Part shown: positions 1-5,483 of the stretch, in pieces
How the letters are laid out: each line of letters begins with the position of its first letter
Numbering within the stretch: position 1 is the first letter of the stretch
Assembly (NCBI GenBank): GCA_029935275.1
Contig: JAOZKQ010000150.1
Span: 1-5,483, forward strand
Origin: Bacteroidales bacterium
Lineage (GTDB): Bacteria; Bacteroidota; Bacteroidia; Bacteroidales; VadinHA17
Direction: 5' to 3'
DNA length: 5,483 nt
The notes under the pieces: generated by a model
Databases searched by the model: none
What the model saw: the letters and a program-made list of their open reading frames with translations, nothing else
Told to the model about the DNA's origin: nothing
Translations under genes and position numbers: made by a program

Positions 1-39
1 TCGTCTATGAAAAACTCTGACAATCTTGAGGCGAAGTAA
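1..39 (+). CDS. Possible 3' end of an upstream gene (partial)
   Basis: Reading from base 1 in frame 1 gives twelve codons (SSMKNSDNLEAK) and then TAA at 37-39. This could be the C-terminus of a gene that starts before the window. Frame 3 also stays open briefly, giving VYEKL and then TGA at 16-18, so the frame is not certain. Frame 2 stops at once. No family can be recognised from so few residues. The reverse strand shows no credible gene start here, so an upstream + strand gene is the simpler reading. Confidence 0.25.
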   Translation, partial: SSMKNSDNLEAK

Positions 40-164
40 TTATTAGAAGTCCCCTAAATGTATATTTTTGTGCTGGTGGAAATATGAATTGAGCATATTA
101 TCTCTTATTTTTAATGATAATTATTTTTCTGAGGGTTTAATTCTAACTTATTGCACTAAAAATG
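40..164. other. AT-rich intergenic spacer upstream of rplU
   Basis: This non-coding stretch has no open frame of useful length on either strand. I found no convincing hairpin terminator for the putative upstream gene. The sequence is strongly A+T-rich, with small palindromes such as ATAATTAT near 118-125. It probably serves only as spacer and A/T-rich upstream DNA for the promoter that follows. Confidence 0.5.
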
Positions 165-194
165 TTTGTATATTAATATAATTTTATATTTTTG
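165..194 (+). promoter_or_regulatory. Bacteroidota-type promoter for rplU-rpmA
   Basis: TTTG at 165-168 is followed after 18 bases by TATTTTTG at 187-194. The second element is an exact match to the Bacteroidota -7 consensus TAnnTTTG, and the first matches the -33 TTTG, at a normal spacing. Transcription would begin at about 198-201, giving a short leader of about 30 bases before the rplU ATG. That leader has no evident Shine-Dalgarno sequence, as is common in this phylum. The start site is inferred. Confidence 0.72.
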
Positions 195-230
195 CAGTCC
201 GAAAGTTAAAATCGTTTAAAATAGCTTCAG

Positions 231-848
231 ATGTATGCAATTGTAGATATAGCAGGCCAACAATTTAAAGTTGAAGAAGGGGAAAAGATATTTGTTCATC
301 GTCTTGATAAGAAAGAAGGTGATAAAGTTGATATTAGTGAGGTATTATTGATTGATCAGGACGGAAAAATTGTGGTAGGACAACCTGTAATAAAAGGTGC
401 AAGCGTTACTGCTAAAGTAATAGACCATCCAAGAGGTGACAAGGTGAAAGTGTTTAAGAAAAAGCGCAGAAAAGGTTATCAGATTCTGAATGGTCACAGA
501 CAAGATTTCACACAGATTCAGATTGAGTCTATACTTGAAAAGGGAGCAGAAAAGAAAACAGTTGCAAAAAAAGAAGCAGTAACGAAGTCTGTTGAAAAGC
601 CAAAAACAAAGGCTGTTGCTGAAAAAACTGTTGAGACGAAGGTGGAAGTTGAAAAGAAAGCCGAAGTTAAGACCACAAAAAAACCGGTAACAAAGAAAGC
701 TACTGCTTCATCTGAAAAATCAGCAGAAGTTAAAGGAGAAGCAAAAGCTTCAGCTACAAAGAAACCTGCTGCTACCACTAAGAAAGCAGCAACAAAGAAA
801 GAACCGGCAAAATCTGCCGCTAAGTCAACAAAAAAAGAAGATAAATAA
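231..848 (+). CDS. rplU: 50S ribosomal protein L21 with a lysine/alanine-rich C-terminal extension
   Basis: L21 is a structural protein of the large ribosomal subunit that binds 23S rRNA. Residues 1-103 form a complete L21 domain. It opens with MYAIVDIAGQQFKVEEGE and ends with the family signature region RRKGYQILNGHRQDFT at about 79-94. Most bacterial L21 proteins stop near residue 103, but this one runs to 205. Residues 104-205 contain about 32 Lys and many Ala, Thr, Glu, Val and Ser, with no aromatic residue, His, Cys, Met or Arg, and repeat motifs such as ATKKPA, TTKKAATKK and AAKSTKK. This tail looks disordered and resembles histone H1 or HU-like tails. The ATG at 231 sits just after the promoter and gives the canonical N-terminus. 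rpmA follows 35 bases downstream, presumably in the same transcript. The core is certain; the role of the tail is unknown. Confidence 0.96.
   Translation: MYAIVDIAGQQFKVEEGEKIFVHRLDKKEGDKVDISEVLLIDQDGKIVVGQPVIKGASVTAKVIDHPRGDKVKVFKKKRRKGYQILNGHRQDFTQIQIESILEKGAEKKTVAKKEAVTKSVEKPKTKAVAEKTVETKVEVEKKAEVKTTKKPVTKKATASSEKSAEVKGEAKASATKKPAATTKKAATKKEPAKSAAKSTKKEDK
540..845 (+). repeat. Low-complexity Lys/Ala/Thr coding tract in rplU
   Basis: This is the DNA encoding residues 104-205 of L21. It is purine-rich and dominated by AAA/AAG, GCA/GCT, ACA/ACT and GAA codons. It holds degenerate repeats of units such as KKPAAT, KKAATKK and KKPVTKK, but no exact long tandem array. The first half alternates Lys with Glu and Val, and the second half is more Lys-Ala-Thr-Pro. 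Such tracts tend to vary in length between relatives. The reading frame stays open to a clean TAA, so nothing suggests a frameshift. Confidence 0.6.
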
Positions 849-883
849 TAATAGATTTTTGAATCAAATAAAAATCAGAAAAA

Positions 884-1144
884 ATGGCACATAAGAAGGG
901 AGCTGGTAGTTCAAGGAACGGAAGAGAATCCGAAAGTAAAAGATTAGGTGTTAAACTTTTTGGTGGTCAATTGGCCAAAGCAGGAAATATTCTGGTACGC
1001 CAACGTGGTACAAAGCACCATCCGGGTGATAATGTTGGAATAGGGAAAGACCATACATTATTTGCTTTGATTGATGGAACTGTAACTTTTAAGAAAAAAA
1101 GAAACAATAAATCCTATGTTTCCGTTCTTCCGGAAGCAAACTAA
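884..1144 (+). CDS. rpmA: 50S ribosomal protein L27
   Basis: L27 is a small basic protein of the 50S subunit whose N-terminal tail reaches towards the peptidyl-transferase centre and helps position tRNA. The 86-residue product has the normal length and is diagnostic throughout. It begins MAHKKGAGSSRNGRESES, continues with KRLGVKLFGGQ and the signature GNILVRQRGTKHHPG (about 34-48), then NVGIGKDHTLFALIDG, and ends in a basic KKKRNNKSY segment. It has no N-terminal extension like the one cleaved in Firmicutes, so the mature residues start right after Met1. The gene lies 35 bases after rplU, the near-universal bacterial arrangement, and is probably co-transcribed from the promoter before rplU. 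A strong hairpin follows about 25 bases after the stop. No abnormal residue was noticed. Confidence 0.98.
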   Translation: MAHKKGAGSSRNGRESESKRLGVKLFGGQLAKAGNILVRQRGTKHHPGDNVGIGKDHTLFALIDGTVTFKKKRNNKSYVSVLPEAN

Positions 1145-1168
1145 GACCAAAAATATTTTATTTTTTAG

Positions 1169-1220
1169 ATCTCCCGGAAAATTTATTTTTTAGTAAATTT
1201 TTCTGGAGATTTTCATTTTA
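1169..1220 (+). terminator. Intrinsic terminator closing the rplU-rpmA unit
   Basis: The left arm (1169-1185) and right arm (1194-1210) form a 17-position stem around an 8-base loop. It pairs throughout except for one C-T mismatch (1175/1204), with one G-T wobble (1177/1202). The loop-proximal half is A/T-only, and the outer half holds the G/C pairs (CTCC with GGAG). The stem is followed by TTTTCATTTT. An A-run suited to the opposite direction is absent, so it should act on + strand transcripts. It separates rpmA from serS. Confidence 0.8.
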
Positions 1221-1248
1221 AGACTATTGGTGGCATGTTGAATACAGA

Positions 1249-1286
1249 TAATTGGATTTGTAATCGGATTTAAAGAATTGGAGTTA
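1249..1286 (+). repeat. Three imperfect 12-base direct repeats upstream of serS
   Basis: TAATTGGATTTG (1249-1260) is followed directly by TAATCGGATTTA (1261-1272; 10 of 12 identical). A weaker third copy, GAATTGGAGTTA (1275-1286), matches the first at 9 of 12. They lie 76-113 bases before the serS ATG, on one face-like spacing of 12 and 14 bases. They could be regulator-binding sites, remnants of duplication, or chance in AT-rich DNA. Confidence 0.35.
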
Positions 1287-1302
1287 ATTTGTTCAATTAC
1301 TG

Positions 1303-1333
1303 TTGTAATTATCAGAATGCAAGTGTAATTTTA
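1303..1333 (+). promoter_or_regulatory. Weak promoter candidate for serS
   Basis: TTG at 1303-1305 and TAATTTTA at 1326-1333 are 20 bases apart. The second matches TAnnTTTG at 7 of 8 positions. Initiation would fall near 1338-1340, about 22 bases before the ATG. An alternative is TTTG at 1257-1260 with TTAATTTG at 1284-1291 (also 7 of 8, spacer 23). A promoter is expected here because a terminator lies just upstream, but the choice between the two is uncertain. The small inverted repeat AATTAC-TGTT-GTAATT (1295-1310) overlaps the -33 element. Confidence 0.35.
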
Positions 1334-1361
1334 CTTTCTAATCTAACAAAATACTATATAA

Positions 1362-2633
1362 ATGCTTCAGATTAAATATATTCGGGAAAACAAAGAACTG
1401 GTTGTAGAGCGCTTGAAAATTAAGAATTTTGATGCTGCCGGACTAGTTGAAAGTGTTATTGAATTAGATAATAGAAGAAAAACGATCCAGGCTGAACAGG
1501 ATAATAAGCAGATGGAACTTAACCTTCTGTCTAAAGAGATAGGGGACCTGTTTAAAAACGGAAAAGTTGAAGAAGGTAATATTGCCAGGGAACGAACCAT
1601 ACTTTTAAAAAAGGAGATTAAAGATTTAACTGCTTCTATGCAGTTGACCGAGAGTGGAATCGATGAAATCTTATTGCAGATTCCAAATGTTCCGCATGAA
1701 TCTGTAGGTCCTGGTAAAGGGGATGCCGATAATGAAGAAATTTCCTCAGGTGGTGTACTGCCGGATATGGGAGCAGATGCGTTGCCCCATTGGGATCTGG
1801 GTAAAAAACTGGATATTCTGGATTTTGATCTGGGGAATAAAATTACAGGAGCTGGTTTCCCTGTTTATAAGGGAAAAGGAGCACGGCTTCAGCGGGCATT
1901 AATTAGTTTCTTTCTGGATGAAGCAACTAAAGCAGGATATCAGGAGGTAATTCCTCCTTTGATGGTAAATGAAGCCTCCGCTTATGGTACCGGTCAGTTG
2001 CCTGATAAAGAGGGGCAAATGTATTATGTTGCAGCTGACGACCTTTACCTGATCCCAACAGCTGAAGTTCCTGTTACAAATATTTACAGGGATGTAATTC
2101 TTAATGCTGCAGATTTCCCAATGAAGAACACAGCATATACTCCTTGTTTCAGGCGGGAAGCCGGTTCATATGGAAAAGATGTAAGAGGCCTGAACCGTTT
2201 GCATCAATTTGATAAGGTGGAGATTGTTCAACTTCAGCATCCTGACAAGTCGTATGAAGCACTGAAAGAGATGGTTGGTCATGTGGAGGGCCTTTTGAAG
2301 AAACTGAAACTTCCTTACCGGATAATGCGTCTTTGTGGTGGAGATCTATCATTTACTGCGGCACTTACCTTTGATTTTGAAGTGTATGCTGCTGCCCAGA
2401 AGAAATGGCTTGAAGTTAGTTCTGTCTCTAATTTTGAGTCTTTCCAGGCAAACCGGCTGAAGTTAAGATTCAAAGAGACGGGATCTAAAAAGACACAGGT
2501 GGCACATACACTAAACGGGAGCGCTCTTGCCCTGCCCCGAATCCTTGCGGCACTTATGGAAAATAATCAAACGAAAGATGGGATTAAAATACCTGAAGTA
2601 CTGAAGGATTATACGGGGTTTGACTATATATAG
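1362..2633 (+). CDS. serS: Seryl-tRNA synthetase
   Basis: This cytoplasmic class II aminoacyl-tRNA synthetase joins serine to tRNA-Ser (and tRNA-Sec where present) using ATP. The 423-residue product has the usual bacterial length. The N-terminal domain (about 1-110) is the long antiparallel coiled coil that grips the tRNA variable arm, opening MLQIKYIRENKELVVERL. The catalytic domain follows. Motif 1 lies at about 175-203 (RLQRALISFFLDEA then IPPLMVN), and the serine-pocket TAE at 233-235. Motif 2 is FRREAGSYGKDVRGLNRLHQF at about 263-283, then WLEVSSVSNFESFQANR (about 349-365). Motif 3 is NGSALALPR at 385-393, with the class II arginine at 393. The ending YTGFDYI is typical of Bacteroidota SerRS. 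All catalytic motifs are present. The ATG at 1362 gives the standard N-terminus. The transporter gene begins 38 bases downstream. Confidence 0.97.
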   Translation: MLQIKYIRENKELVVERLKIKNFDAAGLVESVIELDNRRKTIQAEQDNKQMELNLLSKEIGDLFKNGKVEEGNIARERTILLKKEIKDLTASMQLTESGIDEILLQIPNVPHESVGPGKGDADNEEISSGGVLPDMGADALPHWDLGKKLDILDFDLGNKITGAGFPVYKGKGARLQRALISFFLDEATKAGYQEVIPPLMVNEASAYGTGQLPDKEGQMYYVAADDLYLIPTAEVPVTNIYRDVILNAADFPMKNTAYTPCFRREAGSYGKDVRGLNRLHQFDKVEIVQLQHPDKSYEALKEMVGHVEGLLKKLKLPYRIMRLCGGDLSFTAALTFDFEVYAAAQKKWLEVSSVSNFESFQANRLKLRFKETGSKKTQVAHTLNGSALALPRILAALMENNQTKDGIKIPEVLKDYTGFDYI

Positions 2634-2671
2634 GTTCTTTTTTGACATGTAAGATTTACTAATCAGATACT

Positions 2672-3550
2672 ATGAACCAACGAAAAGCCTATGTTTACGC
2701 TGGATTGGCTATTTTCTTTTGGTCAACGGTAGCAACTGTATTTAAAATTGCACTTAAGTACCTTGATCCTTTGAATCTGGTCATGTATGCCTCATTTACT
2801 TCGTTTGTTGCTCTTTTTATAATTGTTCTGGTTAAGGGAAAATTAAATGAAATCAGGACTTTCAATAAGGCAGATATTGGTAAATCGATGATCCTTGGCT
2901 TTCTAAATCCATTCCTTTACTATATTATTCTTTTTAAGGCATATTCTTTACTGCCTGCTCAGGTTGCCCAGCCATTAAATATGGTGTGGCCCATTGTACT
3001 GGTATTTTTATCCATCCCTTTTTTAAAGCAAAAAATTCGACTTTCCAGCTTCATTGCCCTGTTTATAAGTTTTGCGGGAGTTTTTTTAATTTCCTCACAG
3101 GGGGATGTGTTTCATTTTGGTAAATCTAATCCCATTGGTCTAATACTGGCTGTGGGGAGTTCTCTTATTTGGTCCTTTTTCTTTATTTTTAATGTACGGG
3201 ATAAAAGGGATGAAGAACTGAAGCTCCTGTTGAATTTCTTTTTTTCAAGTGTTTTTATTATAATGTTAAACCTAATTACGGGAAATTTTAAAGTTCCTTC
3301 ATTTGAAGGAATTGCAGCTGCTATCTATATTGGGTTATTTGAAATGGGTTTAACTTTTCTATTTTGGTTAAAGGCTTTGAGTTTGAGTAGATCAACGGAC
3401 AGGGTCAGTAATTATGTATATTTTGCACCTTTTATTTCTCTGATTTTTATTCATTATTTTCTTGGTGAAAAAATATATGGTACAACTATTTTGGGTTTAT
3501 TTTTAATTGTATCGGGAATAATTTATCAAAAGATCCGTTCTGGTAAATAA
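2672..3550 (+). CDS. EamA/DMT-family ten-helix membrane transporter
   Basis: This is an inner-membrane protein of 292 residues, the usual length for the drug/metabolite transporter superfamily. Ten hydrophobic segments are visible, at about residues 8-27, 36-55, 70-90, 95-117, 124-141, 154-174, 185-204, 213-234, 246-264 and 270-285. They form two EamA repeats of five helices. Family hallmarks are FFWSTVATVFKIAL in helix 1, the QVAQPLNMVWPIVLVFLSI stretch in helix 4, and the later FAPFISLIFIHYFLGE before helix 10, where a conserved Glu follows the ninth helix. The C-terminus is short and basic (KIRSGK). Substrate cannot be told from sequence: members export amino acids, nucleosides or other metabolites. 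It sits 38 bases after serS and 61 before the peptidase lipoprotein, with no clear terminator on either side, so it may share the serS transcript. ATG at 2672 starts just before helix 1. Confidence 0.88.
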   Translation: MNQRKAYVYAGLAIFFWSTVATVFKIALKYLDPLNLVMYASFTSFVALFIIVLVKGKLNEIRTFNKADIGKSMILGFLNPFLYYIILFKAYSLLPAQVAQPLNMVWPIVLVFLSIPFLKQKIRLSSFIALFISFAGVFLISSQGDVFHFGKSNPIGLILAVGSSLIWSFFFIFNVRDKRDEELKLLLNFFFSSVFIIMLNLITGNFKVPSFEGIAAAIYIGLFEMGLTFLFWLKALSLSRSTDRVSNYVYFAPFISLIFIHYFLGEKIYGTTILGLFLIVSGIIYQKIRSGK

Positions 3551-3611
3551 GGCATGATATTTGCAACAAATTGTAGATAAAATTGTTTCAATCGTTAATT
3601 TTAATAGTAAT

Positions 3612-3683
3612 ATGATCCTAAAGAAAAATAAATTAGTTTACATTATATGGATTGCTCTTGGTATTATTTTATTTGTCCAGTGC
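3612..3683 (+). other. Lipoprotein signal peptide with lipidated Cys24
   Basis: These 24 codons encode a Lys-rich N-region (residues 4-7), a hydrophobic core (about 8-22: LVYIIWIALGIILFV) and Cys24 at 3681-3683. Gln at -1 and Phe at -3 depart from the classical lipobox, but Bacteroidota lipoproteins are often loose here. Cleavage would be by signal peptidase II. The following residues KKEDE (3684-3698) and further acidic and proline residues form a flexible linker. Confidence 0.68.
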
Positions 3684-4907
3684 AAAAAGGAGGATGAGCA
3701 GCCTCCGGAGGATATTCCTTTAGAAATAAGAGCCAGAGATGACTTCCATTTGCTTATGAAGGAATGGTATCTCTGGTATGATAAAATGCCAGAAGTTGAT
3801 ATTGAGGATTACAATACACCGGAGGAACTTTTAGAGGCATTGCGGTACGATTCTTTAGATAAATGGAGTTATATAACTTCTTTGGAATCGTTTAATAGTT
3901 ACTTTGAGGAGGGGGAATATGAAGGTCATGGTTTTGGATATACTTATGATGAGGATGGGAAAGTATGGCTTACTTTTGTTTTTAATGCAAGTGATTTTAT
4001 AAGTCAGGGTGTAAAAAGGGGATGGAGATTATTGAAAATAAATGGAAAGGATATAATTCCTTTTACTGATCTTGCTACTTACTTTAATGGTTCAACGGCT
4101 GGTACAGTTGATTATTTTGAATTTCAGAAGCCTGATTTAATAAAGGTGGAAGTCAGCAGTACCAGAAAGACCATTAAAATGAATACTGTTCTACTGGCAG
4201 ATACCATTCATGTTGCTGATCAGGTTGTGGGACATTTAGTTTTTAAAAGTTTCATTGGACCCTCAAATGCTGAATTAGATAGTGTTTTCAATTTTTTTAA
4301 TTCAGTTGGAGCTCAGCAATTAATTCTTGACCTGAGGTATAACGGTGGGGGAAGAATGGATGTTACAGCAAAACTGGCCAGTTTGATAGCCGGTTCTGCT
4401 ATTGATGGACAAGCTTTTGTTAAGTATGTGCATAATGATAAACGTACTCAATATGATGATAATATTTATTTTGTAAATGAAGCAAATGCACTGAGTTTAA
4501 ATCAGGTAATTGTGATTTCTTCCAGGGGAACAGCATCTGCAAGTGAAGCAATTATTAATGGATTGAAGCCTTATATTAATGTCGTGGTAATTGGTGATAA
4601 TTCTTACGGAAAGCCAGTAGGAATGCATACATGGGATTATGCTGATACATACGCATTTGTGCCCATTAGTTTTGAGTTGCTGAATGCCAATAATGTAGGG
4701 GGCTATTATGATGGACTCCCTGCAGATTCTTATATTGAAGACGGGCTGGCATGGGATTTCCCGGACAGGAATGAATACAGGTTAAAGGAGGCAATTTATT
4801 ATCTCAAAACGGGTGGATTTACCGGCTCTTCCGGTTCTTTGAAGTCTCTGGACTTATTTTCAAAACCTGTAAAAAGGGGCTTGAAATGGGAGATCGGAGC
4901 CGAATAG
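3612..4907 (+). CDS. S41-family (C-terminal processing type) serine peptidase, predicted lipoprotein
   Basis: S41 peptidases cleave proteins in the cell envelope with a Ser-Lys dyad. I start the gene at ATG 3612 (431 residues). A TTG at 3561 in the same frame would add 17 residues and bury the signal peptide. Residues 1-23 are a basic start (MILKKNK) and a hydrophobic stretch, with Cys24 as the likely lipidation site (FVQC, a loose lipobox). KKEDE follows, resembling the Bacteroidota surface-export signal. An N-terminal helical region (about 40-98, including WYLWYDKMP and LDKWSYI) precedes a PDZ-like domain (about 103-190, GHGFGY and later GWRLLKINGKDI). The catalytic domain has LILDLRYNGGG (237-247) and GTASASEAI, with Ser309 as nucleophile and Lys334 in SYGKPVG as general base. 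Their 25-residue spacing equals that of E. coli Tsp. Substrate is unknown. ruvC starts 15 bases downstream. Confidence 0.9.
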   Translation: MILKKNKLVYIIWIALGIILFVQCKKEDEQPPEDIPLEIRARDDFHLLMKEWYLWYDKMPEVDIEDYNTPEELLEALRYDSLDKWSYITSLESFNSYFEEGEYEGHGFGYTYDEDGKVWLTFVFNASDFISQGVKRGWRLLKINGKDIIPFTDLATYFNGSTAGTVDYFEFQKPDLIKVEVSSTRKTIKMNTVLLADTIHVADQVVGHLVFKSFIGPSNAELDSVFNFFNSVGAQQLILDLRYNGGGRMDVTAKLASLIAGSAIDGQAFVKYVHNDKRTQYDDNIYFVNEANALSLNQVIVISSRGTASASEAIINGLKPYINVVVIGDNSYGKPVGMHTWDYADTYAFVPISFELLNANNVGGYYDGLPADSYIEDGLAWDFPDRNEYRLKEAIYYLKTGGFTGSSGSLKSLDLFSKPVKRGLKWEIGAE

Positions 4908-4922
4908 ATTTAAGGTTTTATT

Positions 4923-5477
4923 TTGGAAAAAGAAAAAATTATATTAGGAATTGACCCTGGCACCAACATTACTGGTTATGGTCTGTTGATGGTAAGAGGA
5001 ACAAAGTTGGAGGTAATGAACCTGGGGGTCATCAGTCTTCAGAAGATTCAGGACCCATATTTAAAACTGGAAAGAATATTTAACAGGGTCCTCAGCCTTA
5101 TTGATGAGTTTCATCCTGATGAATTGGCTATTGAAGCCCCTTTCTTCGGGAAGAATGTACAGTCTATGCTGAAGCTTGGGAGGGCTCAGGGTGTTGCAAT
5201 GGCAGCAGCTTTATATCGTTCGGTTTCCATTCATGAGTATGCCCCAAGGAAGATTAAAATGGCCATTACCGGTCAGGGGAATGCATCGAAAGAGCAGGTT
5301 GCTATAATGCTTGTTTCGATTTTAAAACTGAAAGAACTTCCTGATCTCCCAGATGCTACAGATGGGTTGGCAGCAGCTGTATGCCACCATTTCCAAAGCA
5401 CGATGCCTGAGTCGGGAAAGTCTGTTAAAAGCTGGAAAGAATTTATTAATAAAAATCCTGGAAGGGTGAAATCCTGA
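4923..5477 (+). CDS. ruvC: Crossover junction endodeoxyribonuclease RuvC
   Basis: RuvC is the Holliday junction resolvase. As a dimer with RuvAB it nicks two strands of a four-way junction in homologous recombination and repair. The 184-residue product (E. coli has 173) keeps the RNase-H-like fold and all four acidic catalytic residues. These are Asp11 in ILGIDPGTNITGYG, Glu71 in LAIEAPFFGKN, and Asp144 and Asp147 in LPDATDGLAAAVCHH. RKIKMAITGQGNASKEQV (about 109-126) is the conserved substrate-binding region. The tail KSWKEFINKNPGRVKS resembles other Bacteroidota RuvC proteins. The start is TTG at 4923: an in-frame TAA lies at 4911-4913, and the first in-frame ATG (4989) falls after catalytic Asp11, so no ATG start is possible. 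AAGG at 4912-4915 is a weak ribosome-binding candidate. The gene lies 15 bases after the peptidase stop, so the two are probably co-transcribed. It is complete at TGA, 6 bases before the window ends. Confidence 0.96.
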   Translation: MEKEKIILGIDPGTNITGYGLLMVRGTKLEVMNLGVISLQKIQDPYLKLERIFNRVLSLIDEFHPDELAIEAPFFGKNVQSMLKLGRAQGVAMAAALYRSVSIHEYAPRKIKMAITGQGNASKEQVAIMLVSILKLKELPDLPDATDGLAAAVCHHFQSTMPESGKSVKSWKEFINKNPGRVKS

Positions 5478-5483
5478 GAATAT

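Noticed and set aside
63..70. TATTTTTG, an exact match to TAnnTTTG, as a second promoter for rplU
   Set aside because: No TTG or TTTG lies at a suitable distance upstream (the nearest TTG is at 26-28, about 34 bases away), and the better-placed 165-194 pair explains rplU expression.
518..778. Open frame on the minus strand of 86 codons opposite the L21 tail
   Set aside because: It is the reverse complement of Lys/Ala/Thr codons, which automatically reads as Phe/Val/Ala/Ser. Its hydrophobic look is an artefact of the low-complexity sense sequence, and no promoter or family signal supports it.
1367..1600. Minus-strand open frame of 77 codons inside serS
   Set aside because: It lies wholly opposite the conserved SerRS coiled-coil coding region and has no recognisable product.
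2149..2352. Minus-strand open frame of 67 codons inside serS
   Set aside because: It lies opposite motif 2 of the SerRS catalytic domain, is short, and looks like no known family.
2634..2650. T-run after serS as an intrinsic terminator
   Set aside because: The six T bases (2638-2643) are not preceded by a stable hairpin; only AT-rich sequence (TATATATA) lies before them.
3556..3563. GATATTTG as a -7 element for the S41 peptidase gene
   Set aside because: It matches TAnnTTTG at 7 of 8 but has no TTG/TTTG partner 17-23 bases upstream. It could still be a weak promoter but cannot be supported.
3561..3611. TTG at 3561 as the start of the S41 peptidase
   Set aside because: It would add 17 residues in front of the basic and hydrophobic signal peptide and move the lipobox too far from the N-terminus. 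ATG at 3612 gives a normal lipoprotein signal.

Overview
This AT-rich window looks like a conserved housekeeping segment from a Bacteroidota genome, probably in or near the Bacteroidales/Marinilabiliales. The evidence is the rplU-rpmA-serS gene order, the style of the SerRS and RuvC proteins, a TTTG/TAnnTTTG promoter, little sign of Shine-Dalgarno sequences, and a lipoprotein with an acidic segment right after its cysteine. The lineage is inferred from these features, not from a database search.

Layout: all recognised genes lie on the + strand. Bases 1-39 may be the last codons of an upstream gene. A 190-base AT-rich spacer follows, carrying a good Bacteroidota promoter (165-194). Next come rplU (ribosomal protein L21 with an unusual lysine/alanine-rich tail of about 100 residues) and rpmA (L27), closed by a strong hairpin terminator (1169-1220). 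A 140-base leader with short imperfect direct repeats and a weak promoter candidate precedes serS (seryl-tRNA synthetase). After short gaps come a ten-helix EamA/DMT-type transporter, an S41-family serine peptidase lipoprotein, and ruvC (Holliday junction resolvase), which appears to start at TTG.

How the genes work together: L21 and L27 are both parts of the 50S subunit and form one transcription unit. SerRS also serves translation but is separated from them by the terminator. The gaps serS-transporter (38 bases), transporter-peptidase (61) and peptidase-ruvC (15) contain no convincing terminator, so these four may be co-transcribed. Their functions (tRNA charging, metabolite transport, envelope proteolysis, recombination) are otherwise unrelated.

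I see no mobile element, CRISPR array, tRNA, rRNA or defence system, and no convincing undescribed system. The points most worth a second look are the histone-H1-like tail on L21, the likely surface-export signal on the S41 lipoprotein, and the repeats in front of serS.
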